The notes: generated by a model not told the origin, from the sequence alone. Counted from the stretch's first letter, positions 31,634 to 42,819 are shown. The stretch is DNA of 64,000 bases from Phellopilus nigrolimitatus (GCA_021029095.1 JAJOHG010000024.1:186001-250000); one strand, 5' to 3'. Numbers and translations: made by a program.

Positions 31634-33556
31634 CTAGGCTGGTGGAATCGGAGCATCAAACATGGCCCACAAAGGATCGAGTCCCTCCGTAACTCTCCAC
31701 CGACGACCTTCAAGCCATCTCTCGATCCGTTCCTTGTCCTTTGTCTCGATCTCCCTTGCATTTCCGTCGCCTTCATTGAGTACAGTCATGTCCCCTAAGC
31801 CCCACAACGAGAGCACAGCCCAGCCGACAACCAGTAGACCGGGCGGACGCTGCTCGCCGACGCTCTCGAGTGCAGCCGCGATATCGCGCAGCGGCGCCAC
31901 GACAACGCGCTGGTCAGGCATCGAGGCGCGTTCTATGACAGCCGCGGGGACGTACGGCGGGTACGCCGCGTCCGTGCGCCGCTCAGATAGCTCGTTCGAA
32001 AGGAGCGCGTCGACCATGCTTTGGAGGCGCGCAACGCCCATGAGCACAACGAGCGTGCGCGCACGCTCATACCCAGGCAGGCGCACGCCCTTCCCTCCGC
32101 GCCCGACGCCCGTGCACACCGCGAGTGCCTCGGCCGCACCACGTTGCGTGACGGGTATGTGGGCGAAAAGTGGGGCGGCAAGCGCAGACGAGATGCCCGG
32201 GATGATCAACACGTCGACGCCATAAGCGCGGAGGAACAGGAGCTCCTCGCCGACCCGTCCATAGAGCGCAGGGTCGCCCTGCTTGAGGCGCACGACGGTG
32301 CGCCCTGCGCGTGCCGCGGCGAGTGCCATGTCCATCATCTCTTGCTGCGCGCCATCTGCATTACCCGGGAACTTGCGCGCAACGCGGACCTCTATGTGAG
32401 GCGGGATGAGTGCGAGCACACCGGCTGGAACGAGCTTGTCGGTTAAGACGAGGTCTGCTTCGCGCGTCAGAGCTGCGTGTGCCGCAAGCGTAAGCAGGGA
32501 CGGATGCCCGGGGCCGGAACCTACAAGGAGAACACGTCCTTTCTTTTTAGGAGGAGATATGGCAAGGTCATGCTGAGAAGGTGCTGGACCGGATGGAGTC
32601 TGTGTAGGCACGCAATTTGGAGAAAGCAACTCCCCTGACAGCGTGTTTGTCATTTCTTTCTCGTCAAGACTCGCGAGCTGTCGCAAGGACCAGTACTCGC
32701 TTATTTGCGCTACCCATTTCATCCTTCTGCGTGCACGCTCCTTTGCACTCTCCTCCATTTTCGACAAACGCTGCGCAACTGGGCGATTCGGAGACGCGAC
32801 AGTCGTCTCCTCATTTAGCTCGCTCTCCGCTTCTTCGTAGTCGTCCGACGCATTCTTGGCAAGAGTCCTGAGCTGGCTGACCTTCTCCACAGCAACCCCA
32901 GCATCCGAATCGAGCTTCGCAACAACCTCGCGCTTTATCCGCCCCGCCAGTCTACACCCATGGCCATTCGTCGTGATAGCAACTTGAAGAGGTGTTGCCC
33001 TTCCAGTCTGCGGGTCCAAACAGCGATGTGTTGCGCAAACAGTGAAATCACAGAGGCTGGGCATGTCGGTGACGTTCACGGGAATGTTTCGTTTCCGACA
33101 TGCAAGGTAGATCTGCGTCGCTGATGCTTGAGAACGCGAAAGTGAAATTTCCGAGCTGACTAGCGTGTCTGTGATGAAGACGAGAGATACAGATCCTGAG
33201 CCACGCTCATCAAGAAAAGATTCGACAGCTGAAACTTCTCGATCTCGCGAACTCTCCGAGGGGCCCGCAAGGTCGTCGAAGTCGATGATTTCGAGTTGCT
33301 TGTTTTCTGCGCGCCATGTGAGTTCATCACAGGCCGATTTCATACCTCCATTGGCCAGTATGACGACGGCAGAGCCAGCCTCCAGCGCGCTGAACGCTCT
33401 TGTGGCAGCAAGTCGGTTCGAGCCAACAATCAGCGTGAGCTTAGCATCCATTCGGAATGCGAGCATTAGCGAAGCCCCTCGCTGCGGAGCAGGGAATCCT
33501 TCGAGCTCATCGTTTTTGCAAGCTTCGCCGTCGTGGTTTAAAAAAGAGCAGCACAT
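31634..33556 (-). CDS. MET1: Sirohaem synthase: uroporphyrinogen-III C-methyltransferase with NAD-binding N-domain
   Basis: Single exon, 640 residues. The enzyme methylates uroporphyrinogen III twice with S-adenosylmethionine to make precorrin-2, the precursor of sirohaem for sulfite reductase. The N-terminal ~230 residues resemble the Met8/CysG NAD-binding domain (LTLIVGSNRLAATRAFSALE, IPVNVTDMPSLCDFTVCATH). The C-terminal ~280 residues are the methyltransferase: GRVLLVGSGPGHPSLLTLAA, ADLVLTDKLVP, VVRLKQGDPALYGRVGEELL, VDVLIIPGISSALAAPLFAH and IPVTQRGAAEALAVCTG are the family signatures in order. A charged linker joins the halves. Fungal MET1 proteins of about 600 residues share this fusion layout. 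The start is the first ATG of the open frame; a later in-frame Met lies just before the NAD domain. Confidence 0.88.
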   Translation of the reverse strand: MCCSFLNHDGEACKNDELEGFPAPQRGASLMLAFRMDAKLTLIVGSNRLAATRAFSALEAGSAVVILANGGMKSACDELTWRAENKQLEIIDFDDLAGPSESSRDREVSAVESFLDERGSGSVSLVFITDTLVSSEISLSRSQASATQIYLACRKRNIPVNVTDMPSLCDFTVCATHRCLDPQTGRATPLQVAITTNGHGCRLAGRIKREVVAKLDSDAGVAVEKVSQLRTLAKNASDDYEEAESELNEETTVASPNRPVAQRLSKMEESAKERARRRMKWVAQISEYWSLRQLASLDEKEMTNTLSGELLSPNCVPTQTPSGPAPSQHDLAISPPKKKGRVLLVGSGPGHPSLLTLAAHAALTREADLVLTDKLVPAGVLALIPPHIEVRVARKFPGNADGAQQEMMDMALAAARAGRTVVRLKQGDPALYGRVGEELLFLRAYGVDVLIIPGISSALAAPLFAHIPVTQRGAAEALAVCTGVGRGGKGVRLPGYERARTLVVLMGVARLQSMVDALLSNELSERRTDAAYPPYVPAAVIERASMPDQRVVVAPLRDIAAALESVGEQRPPGLLVVGWAVLSLWGLGDMTVLNEGDGNAREIETKDKERIERWLEGRRWRVTEGLDPLWAMFDAPIPPA

Positions 33557-33917
33557 TTTGAGGTCTTTAGACGACGTCGTCGTAAAAACTTGAAGAGTGG
33601 TCGCGCAATCCTTTGCAAAGGTTCTGATTCGGAAACTGGAATCATTTTATTGCCGTTTTGGATTCCTAAAAGTGGGTTTCTCTGCTTCCGTGTTAGGGAA
33701 TTTATAATGTGTACATATGTATGTATTTGCAAGTGTGAGCCATTGAAATTCATTCGAATGCTTTGCTTTATGACTCACTTCGCCGAATATACATTAGTCT
33801 ACAGGACTTCATAGTAATGCCGCATTTTTACACGCAGTCTGTACCAGATCAAAAGATTGCATTTCAGCAATGACACAAGCACTTTCATTGTGATTGCTCA
33901 AGTAACTACGTTTATAT
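33557..33917. other. Intergenic region MET1 / ABC transporter
   Basis: About 360 bp between the MET1 start and the ABC gene end. AT-rich; no gene, repeat or RNA signal recognised. Confidence 0.4.
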
Positions 33918-36907
33918 TCACTCAGATACAAAAGCTTTGGACTGCACGGTATGAAGCTTCTTATACTCTCCCCCGGTCGCCATTAAACTGTCATGCGTAC
34001 CTTGCTCTACCAGCCGCCCATCCTTCATACACCTTTTGTATATATTATTTGGTTTGCCTGGTCAAAAACATGCATGCAAAGACAAATTCGGAACTCACAG
34101 AATCAAATCCGCATACTTCGTAAGATGCCCGAAGCGGTGGGTAATGAATATGACGGTCTTCCCACCACTGTGTTCACGGAGACGTGTGAAGAGTTCATAT
34201 TCTCCTTCTGGGTCGAGTGCCGAGGTTGGCTCATCTGCAGCGAGGAGCCGGATGTTTCCGTTCATCAACCTAAAGAATGTCCGCGAGCTGGAGCAATTGA
34301 AAGATGGTTTGTATGAGAATCATAGCACGACAAAGAGAGTACAAAACAGCTTACGCAGAAAGCCTTTGCGTTTCGCCGCCTGACAAGTCCGTGGTCTTCT
34401 CCCTCTCTTCAACGACTGCCTTCAGCGCCGGGTCGGTCTCTCCCACAAAGTATGTCGTTGCTGTCTTCACAGGGTTCAGCACTGTCTCAGCGCCATTCGC
34501 CAGTTTTTGCACGAATCGCTCTGCTCCGCCTTGGCGGATCGCTGCTGCGACATCCTCGTCTGAGAGCGTGCGCTCTGAGTTAGGCTGGCCGAGCATGATA
34601 TTTGCCCTGAGCGAGAGTGGGAAAACAGGGTGGTCCTGCCTCAGGATCGCGATGGCGTTGCGGACGTCTGAGAGCTTGTACGAAGCGAGGGGACGGCCGT
34701 CAAGAAGGATCTGGCCGCCGGTTGGGTCGTGAAGCCGGCCGAGCAACTTGATGGCAGACGACTTTCCGCTCCCGTTGACGCCAACAATCACGACGAGCTG
34801 CCCTGGCTTGATTGCGAATGAGACGTCGGAAAGGACATTCTTCGAAGTCCCAGGATACAAGAAAGAAACATTGCTAGGCAGAATAATCAGTTTAGGTATG
34901 AAACGAACGTGGAAGAGAGACGAACCGAAATTCGATTTCTGCGCCGTTTCCCTCTTCCTTAAGTGGATAAGGGGTATCGCCGTCTTGCATCTTGTTCTGA
35001 GTTTCGGACAAGCCGTACAGATTCCTGATGGTACGCAGGTGACTTGAGACTTTCTTTAGGTTATGCAAAAGCATGGATGATGTTGCTTGGACGGTCTGCG
35101 TTGTCTGCTGGATAATCATCAGCGAGGTGATCGACATATCTTGAGGGTTCCAGATCACTCTCAGAGCAAAGAAGAGCTGCAAGGGATTTTATTGGTATCG
35201 TGTCAAAATGCATCATTATAACGTTGGCGTCGGACATGGAGCATACCAAAGGAATGTTCCAAGACAAGTCTGATACTATTCCCCAAATGAGTGGCTCTTT
35301 TCGCCACCATTGTATGTAGGGAATGTCGGCGCACGTATCTCCAAGCGCGTCTCTACTCTTCTTGAATTCTGTCGCGAGAATACGTGCTCTCAGGATGGTG
35401 TCTAGACATGAATGGACCAGGAAATGCTAAACGTACCTTTCTCAATGTGGTCGCCGAGGTTACCGCTTAAACAATCCTCGCGGAAACTCTTATCATAAGC
35501 TAATTCGTGCAAAGCTGCCATGCATGAAAAATGCTCATTAGAGCAGTATGACGCATATGCTATACAGAAAAATGTAAGTGAGAAAATACACCGTGGGAGA
35601 CTTATAGAGACTAACTTACATCGTGAAAAAAGTCCAGAATCGTTGATCAACAACACGCAAGGCTGAATAAGGCACAGGGAAATAGCCAGTGTAAAGCTCG
35701 AATCCCGTCTAGCTAGGCTGAGTATTAAAAAAAGCTCAGAGCAGATCGTCAGAAGTCCGAAAAGGACTTCGAAAAGATCTTCGAATGCGTTCCACGCCGG
35801 AGAATGTAGATGTCTGATGTCGTGCATACTGCTGTCGAGTTTGCTTTTTACTTCTGGGTCTTCAAAAATCAAGCACGCCGATTTAAAAATCTTCCGAAAA
35901 TAAGCATTATATAGATAAATTGTTACCTTCCGCTGTTTGTAGATCGAACTTGAGTGATGCTGTGTCAAAGTGAGCTTGTTTAGAATAAAAATAATAAACA
36001 TGGAATATAACACACAGTGCATCGCTTTCGCTAGAAAGTGGAAAGCTACACGGTCCTTCAGGATTGCCGAGTAATCCCCCCTAGAGGGAATTAAGTAGAA
36101 ATAATAAAAAATAAATTAGATCACGACTTACCCGAACCTCCATAGAAACCTCGACATGATGGCCAGCAAGATCCTTCCTACCAGTGCGTGAGCTATAGAA
36201 TGCGCATGAAGCTCGTGCTTCTCCAAGCAGAGACTGATCTGAAGATATCTCAGCACAGAACAAGACAGAACAACCCTGACAGTACACACCGAATCTAGGA
36301 GGCGGCTCGTAAAATACAGGGAGGACGCTCCCGCAATCATCCACCAGACATTCATGAGGATGTCGACACAGAAGTAAATTGGTCCAAGACCATATATCTC
36401 ATTTACGAATCTGTAGAGATAATACGCTGTGGGAAGAGGTAGACGATTCGAATTCGGGCTCTTTTCTGACTCGGATGCAGTGTCTTTTCAGACAAGAGAC
36501 AGTCAGGAGATAATAGGCATTGGAAAGCTAGAATGATACGACGACTTACCTTTCACGTCGGATTTCTTTTGCTTGTCATGGACATGCGGTCTTATAAGCA
36601 ACTTGTTCCACTGGGTAATGTCAGGAAGCCATTCGGTGAAAGCTGATGATTTTTTCACGACGACCGTCCAAACTCCAAGCTGAACGGTGACATGCTTGCT
36701 CTTCTCGGACGGCATCCGCGACGGTGAAAGCCATTTGGGAGTAATCTTGAAGAGATCCGGAAACATGTAAGTTATTGGATAGCAGAAGAAGAGCAGGAGA
36801 TCCAATGCAATCGCTCATGATATTTATGTGATTTTTTGCATGCATTTAAGAGAAAGATTTGGGCGCTTACGTCGAAAAAACGAGGCCCCGAATATCTCGG
36901 AGTGCAT
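33918..36907 (-). CDS. ABC transporter, single TMD-NBD half type
   Basis: Many short exons on the minus strand. The proposed first exon, MHSEIFGASFFR (ATG 36905-36907), splices to IALDLLLFFCYPITYMFPDL. Then come hydrophobic helical exons (ILMNVWWMIAGASSLYFTSR and others down to ~35000) forming the membrane domain. The nucleotide-binding domain is clear: VVIVGVNGSGKSSAIKLLGR (Walker A), ILRQDHPVFPLSLRANIMLG (Q-loop region), DLSGGETQRLSA (signature), IRLLAADEPTSALDPEG (Walker B, D-loop) and VIFITHRFGHLTKYAD (H-loop). It ends ATGGEYKKLH... with TGA at 33918-33920. The signature reads LSGGE instead of LSGGQ, and about 40 extra residues (TATTYFVGETDPALKAVVEE) precede it. There is one NBD only, so it likely dimerises. 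The substrate is unknown. Confidence 0.7.
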
Positions 36908-37012
36908 CGCAATACGCTGTTTTGGCGCCGTTGTCCTAGGTCTTAGAAAGAAAACTCGCGTATAATCCGGAAGGCTTGTCAGCGCAGCTCACACCGCATC
37001 TATACGTTCGGC

Positions 37013-37020
37013 TATATATA
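37013..37020 (-). promoter_or_regulatory. Possible TATA box of ABC transporter gene
   Basis: TATATATA on the minus strand, about 105 bp upstream of the proposed ATG at 36907. Confidence 0.4.
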
Positions 37021-37082
37021 CCGCAAGGAAGTGCGAGAAACGTGGAAGGCAGAGCGCTAATTTACTAAGAACGATCAAAATC

Positions 37083-37186
37083 GGTCACCTCGGTGTGATT
37101 CAGATTCAGATACCGCAGTTATACAACACTCACTGGTCACCTCGGCGTGATTCAGATTCAGATACCGCGGTTATACAACACTCACT
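37083..37186. repeat. 52-bp tandem direct repeat, two copies
   Basis: Two head-to-tail copies, 37083-37134 and 37135-37186, each starting GGTCACCTCGG and ending ACAACACTCACT, with about two mismatches. It lies between the ABC promoter and the lipase duplication. The function is unknown; it may be a recent slippage or unequal-crossover product. Confidence 0.85.
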
Positions 37187-38132
37187 GTTAGTATCCCATG
37201 AAAAGTTTGCACAACGTGGGCTTGTTTTGACTCTTCCAATTTCTCTCGTGGAAATTGCAACGACAGTGTTCCAAGAGCTGTCCCAGCTTACATAACACGA
37301 AGACACGTCTTTTTCACGTGACCTTGACTCCGAGTCACTTCCCACTGAATCCCAGATGATAGCGTCAGCAAGAAACTGTGCTTACAACTTCTCTTTTATC
37401 ATGGGCCTTTCGTCAACAAGAATCGCCACCTGATCAGTCGGCTCTTGCGCGCTTTCGCCAGACCTTCGCCAGACATCATGTGTAGTAACAGTATGCATGT
37501 GAATACGAGAAATGAATGCGTCTTCCCTTCCGTTTCGCAGTGTCGGTGAGGTCGCCAGCTTCTTAAGCATTCCGCGTAACTCTTCGAAGCTCTACCCTGA
37601 TTGGCTAACGCTCGAAATATAGTCGACGTTGAACATTTTGGCTATAGCGGTAGGGCACGTCTTGCATGTTCTAAGCTGCGGTTGGTCCCATGCGGAGTCT
37701 TTTAACCCTGAATCGCATCAACTACGATGATTAAATTGTTGTGCGACATATGGACTCGGCGTCGTATTCTCACACTATCCCGTATGTCTTCCCTACATCT
37801 TCTGCTGGTCCTAAATTTGGCTCAATTCAGATCAGAACAATGGTTCAATTCAAGATAGTGATCAGCGGAATTGTCGCGCAATTTTCATGATCATGTCCGC
37901 AATGCCTATTGGCCTGCTGACCACGAAGCACGCAGAATTGATATTCGTTCCGGTTTAGGGCTATCGACGCACGCCGGACGCTGCTAGATGCTCTGTGCAT
38001 CTCGCGGCGAAGTTTCGCGTTACTCGGCTTGTTGAATGAGAATAGAATCGTTTTAAAGGGACTGGAAGAGCGTTCTCTGGTTCGTGCTCCCCCAAGTTTG
38101 AGGTCGGATTTCAAACGTGGTTGGGCGCAGTC
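37187..38132. other. Upstream region of lipase 1
   Basis: About 950 bp without a supported gene. From ~37630 it is the left copy of the segmental duplication and should contain the lipase 1 promoter. Confidence 0.5.
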
Positions 38133-39430
38133 ATGTTCTCAACGCGCTTCATTGCCTCCGCCCTTGTCTTCGCGTTCACTGTGTCAGTCTCTGCCGGACC
38201 CGTCGAGAAACGCGGCATTTCGCAGTCACTGATGAACAACTTCACGCGCTACGTGCAGTTCGCGTCGGGCGCCTACCAGCTCGCATGCCCCGCTCCTCTG
38301 GGTACTACCTTGATCACACAGGCAAGCCTCGCGGTGCTCTCCGGGTCGGCATTTCTGACTTCTCTTATTTTGTGCTTCCCCAGTTCAATGACGATGCGAC
38401 GAACACGCAGGGCTATATCGCACGCGATGACGACCGCAAGGAAATCATCGTCGCGTACCGGGGAAGCATCCAGCTGCAGGACTTTGTCACAGGTCAGAAT
38501 TAGCCTCATTCCTTGCACATAATGCCGTTGCTCACACGGACTTGTATTTCCTGAAGACTTGGACTTTATCTTGGTGGACTACGTGTCGCCCGGCGTCTCC
38601 GGGACGAGCGGTGTGCAGGCGCACCAGGGCTTCCTCGCCGCGATCAACAGCGTCACGTCTACCGTCCTCACGGCCGTCTCCGAGCAGCTCGCCGCGCACC
38701 CGACATACACACTCATTTCTACTGGCCATTCTCTTGGCGCGGCGCTCGCGTCGCTCGGTGGCGTGTCCCTGGCGGCGAACTTCCCGGGCGTCCCGCTGAC
38801 GGTGTACACGTTCGGCCAGCCGCGAACGGGCAACCCGGCGTACGCCGCGCTGGCGGAAAAGCTCATTGGCGTTGATAACATCTTCAGAAGTACATCCTTC
38901 TGTCTGTGTTTAAAATTCACGGGCTCATTCGTCTTTAACTCTGTTTTATTTGAAATCATCAGCTGTGGAGACATACGGTGCGTACGGCGAGTCCGCAGAG
39001 AGTGAAATCTATACTCAACTGATGTTTTCTATAGACGGAGTGCCCACGATCCCGCCGATTTCGTGGGGTTATGAACATCTGTGCGTTGTGTTCTTTCCTC
39101 ATGATCCCGACGCTCATTTTGTTTTCTTTCATTTGGAAGTGCGACCCAATACTGGGTGTTCCAGGACCCGAGTAAGCGTTAACACAGACACATTCCTTCT
39201 TTCTCCTCTAACTCCAGTTTTTGCGCAGACACAGACCCTGGTAACGTCAAACAATGTGCTGGACGCGAGGACCCGACGTGCAGCGACTCTATCCCGTCGT
39301 CAGGAATCAACGACGCGCATCTGCGCTACTTCGGGCAGCGTATGTCTGCTTCCTGGTCTTCTCGAGGTAGTCTGCTGATTAACTGTGGTTTCGCTCAGTC
39401 ATTGCCCTCAACCCAATCGTCTGCATTTGA
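38133..39430 (+). CDS. Secreted class 3 lipase, copy 1
   Basis: Extracellular alpha/beta-hydrolase of the fungal class 3 lipase family (triacylglycerol or feruloyl ester hydrolysis). Eight exons can be placed: 38133-38321, 38384-38492, 38557-38889, 38963-38977, 39035-39080, 39140-39171, 39229-39339 and 39399-39430, summing to 867 nt (288 residues), all in phase. The N-terminal signal peptide (FIASALVFAFTVSVSAG) is followed by PVEKR, a Kex2-type site. Core motifs: IIVAYRGSIQLQDFV, HQGFLAAINSV, LISTGHSLGAALASLGG (GHSLG nucleophile), YTFGQPRTGNPAYA (catalytic Asp region) and DAHLRYFGQ with the likely catalytic His. The first intron starts GCAAGC (GC-AG type) and one exon is only 15 nt. The ATG at 38133 opens the signal peptide. 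Confidence 0.88.
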
Positions 39431-40798
39431 GCTTCGCGGACTTGCGACACGCCTAAGTCATGGCGCCAGTTGCACGACTAAAATGTTACTTGGAATTGCG
39501 TCTGATTTATTTTTGGTTTATTGTTTATATCTTGTGTTATACATGTAGCTGGGTGCAAAAACTGCGGCTGAATTTTAAAAAAAAACGGCTGTGGAACGAG
39601 GATGACGTCTCCCTTCCCTCGCTTGACTTCCGCGGCCAGCGTGCCAACGGGCCCCGTACCATGATTGGTCAGGTCATCGAGCAGAGAAGTTCCTTCAGGT
39701 ATAGGTCAGAATTCTGAAACGTCCTAGAGCAATGATCAATTGCAAACGCAAACAAAAAAGAACGCACCCGGAACATTCTCTCCAAGGTGTCGATCAGGAA
39801 GGATTCCGACTCCGTGGCCCATGACTAGCAAAGGGGCAAGATGAAGCAAGTCGTGTCGTTTCTTCGCAAGCTTTGTAGGTTTCTGCGAAAGAGAAACAAC
39901 CAAGTATTTTTAGCTTGAATCGGAAGGACTTCTGAGAAAGAGAAGCGCTGATCCGGAACCGCTTGCGAGCGGTTCTTTCTCTAACGCTCGACAAACATTG
40001 AACCTTTGAGGAGTCTCCTGGCTATAGCGATAGGACTCGTCTTGCATGGAGTTTTTTTGAAAGTGAATCGCACCAGCTACGATGACTACATTGTCGTGCG
40101 ACATATGGACTCGGCGTCGTATTCTTACACTATCACGTATGTCTTCCCCTGCATCTTCTGCTGGTCCTACATTTGGCTCAATTCAGATCCTAATGTTGGT
40201 TCAACTTAAGATCGTGATCAGCGGAATTGTCGCGCGATTTTCACGTTCTCGTACACAATGTGCGTTGCGCATAGACAACGGGTTCTTCACGGGAGACGCA
40301 GCATCGATGTGTAGCTTGGTAAGACATATTCGCGCAACGGCGTTACAACACCGCCTTTACGCTACGAATAAGGGGAGGAACGATAAAGCAAGACAAAGAC
40401 AAATAAATGATGTGTAAGTGACTATCTAGTTGGGCTTTGTAAAACGAGGGGGGCCGGACGACGGTCGGGAGTGGCGCGCGGGTGAACAGTGGCCGCGCAC
40501 CAGCCAATCGCAGCATAGTGAGCCTCGTGCTCGCGTGACCAACCGCTCGAGCACGCAACCGGTGCGTACCGACTTGCAGTCCAACACGATGTTCATTCCG
40601 GCTCGTGGCTATCGACACACGCCGGATGCTGCTAAATTCTCTGTACATCCCGCGGTGCAGTTTCACGTTGTTCGACTAGTCGAATGACTATGGAATCGTT
40701 TAAAAGCGGCTCGTAGAGGGCTCTCCGGAGTTCGTGCTCCAGAACTCGAGCCTTGTTCAGGTTTGGCTTGTCTGTGATCCGACGGAGTCTTGTTCCCG
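39431..40798. other. Region between the two lipase genes
   Basis: About 1.37 kb. It holds the 3' flank of lipase 1, a stretch at 39590-39720 that reads LWNEDDVSLPSLDFRGQRAN without recognisable family, the start of segment 2 at ~40019, and ~250 bp specific to segment 2 (40310-40560). No intact gene. Confidence 0.45.
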
Positions 40799-42129
40799 AT
40801 GCACTTCATCGCCTCCGCTCTCGTCTTCGCGTTCACTGCGGCAGTCGCCGCCGGGCCCGTTGAGAAACGCGGTATTTCACAGTCACTGATGGACAGCTTC
40901 ACGCACTACGTGCAGTTCGCGTCGGGCGCCTACCAGCTCGCATGCCCCGCCGCTCCTCTGGGAACCACCTTAATCACGCAGGCAAGCCTCGCGATGCTCT
41001 CCGGGTCGGCATTTCTGAGACTTCTCCTCTTTTGTGCTTCTCCAGTTCAACGACGATGCAACCAACACGCAGGGCTACGTCGCGCGCGATGACGGCCGCA
41101 AGGAGATCGTCGTCGCGTACCGCGGGAGCATCCAGCTGCAGGACTTTGTCACAGGTCAGACACAGCGCCCTTTTTTTCCCAGCGAAACACCGCAGCTAAC
41201 GCAGCTGCGCACCACCTGAAGACGCGGACTTTATCATGGTGGACTACGTGTCGCCCGGTGTCTCCGGGACGAGCGGCGTGCAGGCGCACCAGGGCTTCCT
41301 CGCCGCGATCAACAGCGTCGTGTCGACCGTCCTCAAGGCCGTCTCCAAGCAGCTCGCCGCGCACCCGACGTACACGCTCATTTCTACTGGTCATTCTCTT
41401 GGCGCGGCGCTCGCGTCGCTCGGCGGCGTGTCCCTGGCGGCGAACTTCCCGGGCGTCCCGCTGACTCTGTACACGTTTGGCCAGCCGCGGACGGGCAACC
41501 CAGCGTACGCCGCGCTGGCGGAAAAGCTCGTTGGCGTTGATAACATCTTCAGAAGTACATCCTTGTCGTTGTGTATGTGTCTGAGAGAAGCGCGCTCATT
41601 CGTCTTTACCTCGTTTTTCTTTGAAATCATCAGCTGTGGAGACATACGGTGTGTACGGCGAGTTTGCAGAAAGTGGAATCTATACCCAACTGATGTTTCC
41701 TATAGACGGAGTGCCCACGATCCCGCCGATTTCGTTTGGGTATGAACATCAGTGCGTGGGGTACTTTTCCCATAATCCCGACGCTTATTTTGTTTCTTTC
41801 GTTTGGAAGTGCGACCCAATACTGGGTGTTCCAGGACCGGAGTAAGTGTCGACGCAGACACGTTCCTTCCTTCTCCACTAACTCCAGTTTTGCGCAGACA
41901 CAGACCCCGGTAATGTCAAACGATGCGCTGGGCGCGAGGACCCGACGTGCAGCGACTTAATCCCGTCGTCAGGAATCAACGACGCGCATCTGCGCTACTT
42001 CGGGCAGGGTATGTCTGCTTCCTGGTCTTCTCGAGGTAGCCTGCTGACTAGCCGTGGTCTCGCTCAGTCATTCTCCTCAACCAATCGTCTGCATTTGAGT
42101 CCAAGTCGTGGTGCCAGTTGCACGACTAA
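40799..42129 (+). CDS. Secreted class 3 lipase, copy 2
   Basis: Close paralogue of the lipase at 38133 with the same exon plan, including the GC-AG first intron (40982-41045). Motifs retained: signal peptide ending AAVAAG, PVEKR, VVAYRGSIQLQDFV, STGHSLGAALASLGG, YTFGQPRTGNPAYA, DGVPTIPPISFGYEHQ. The codon aligned to copy 1's ATG is TTG here, so translation must begin nine bases later at ATG 40799 (MHFIASALVF), which still leaves a signal peptide. A one-base difference in the last exon changes the frame of the end: copy 1 stops after NPIVCI, copy 2 reads on about ten residues to a TAA at 42127-42129. It otherwise looks functional. Confidence 0.82.
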
Positions 42130-42176
42130 AATAGTGCTTGGAATTGCGTCTGATTTATTTTTAGTTTATTGTTTAT

Positions 42177-42754
42177 AGTCGACTATCTAATAATGAATAC
42201 GGTCCGTTCCAAGTTTTTGTATTCCAGTAGATGTCACTGCTCCGTGACTATCCGTGACATAATACTAGAATGTTATCACGTTAACTACATAAGTAATTTA
42301 TATTTATGTGTCTCCGAAGAAATAAAAATCACGACAAATTGACACATCGAAATATACTGCATAAGGTAGGGTATATTACCAAGCTTATTGTGTCTGAATT
42401 TTATGACATGAAGGACAAGTCAGTTTGGAACTTGTCTCATAATGAAGGTTCGGGAAGGCAGATTAGTGTGAAATATTGAATAAGAGATCTTGCCGGTTCG
42501 GCTTGCATGCTGTTTTGAATATCATATTATCATTGTTGGGATCACATCGGGCCATGTTTCTCGTCAAAACTGGACTTCTGTTTATCAAAATAACCCAAAA
42601 AGGTAATCTATTAGTGCATATGACCAAAATCCGTTTTCACTATTCGATACTGGATTTTATGAATAATTTGGCGGGCACGGAGTCGGTTCCAGCGTTTCGT
42701 ATTCATTAATAGCTCATACTCATTATTGGCTTATTCATTATTAGATAGTCGATT
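42177..42754. mobile_element. MITE-like inverted-repeat element (~580 bp)
   Basis: AT-rich insertion in the 3' flank of lipase 2. Its ends are perfect 21 bp inverted repeats: left 42179-42199 beginning TCGACTATCTAATAATG, right 42732-42752 its reverse complement. The inner flanks also match imperfectly (GAATACGGTCCGTTCC against GAATACGAAACGCTGGAACC). In the paralogous lipase 1 flank the same surroundings (TTTATTGTTTAT ... GGGTGCAAAAACTGCGG) are separated by only 18 bp at about 39533-39550, so the element is absent there. It has no transposase-length open frame, so it would be non-autonomous. The target duplication is not clear. Confidence 0.7.
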
Positions 42755-42819
42755 GTAGTTGGGTGCGAAAACTGCGGCTGCACTGAAAAGACGAAAGAGC
42801 AGTTTTGACGGGCTGTTTT

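Larger units (their letters stand above)
37600..42180. repeat. Tandem segmental duplication carrying two lipase genes
   Basis: Segment 1 (~37630-39550) and segment 2 (~40019-42180) are direct copies. Matching upstream blocks include GACATATGGACTCGGCGTCG (37747, 40100) and GTGATCAGCGGAATTGTCGC (37858, 40213). The match continues through the lipase gene and past its stop (GGAATTGCGTCTGATTTATT in both). Segment 2 has about 250 extra bp near 40310-40560 upstream of the gene and an inverted-repeat element just after it. Confidence 0.85.

Noticed and set aside
37083..37186. Possible CRISPR-like or attachment-site repeat
   Set aside because: Only two adjacent copies without spacers, in a eukaryotic contig; a tandem duplication explains it.
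42476..42709. 77-codon open frame inside the MITE-like element as a transposase remnant
   Set aside because: Too short, AT-rich, and without transposase motifs.
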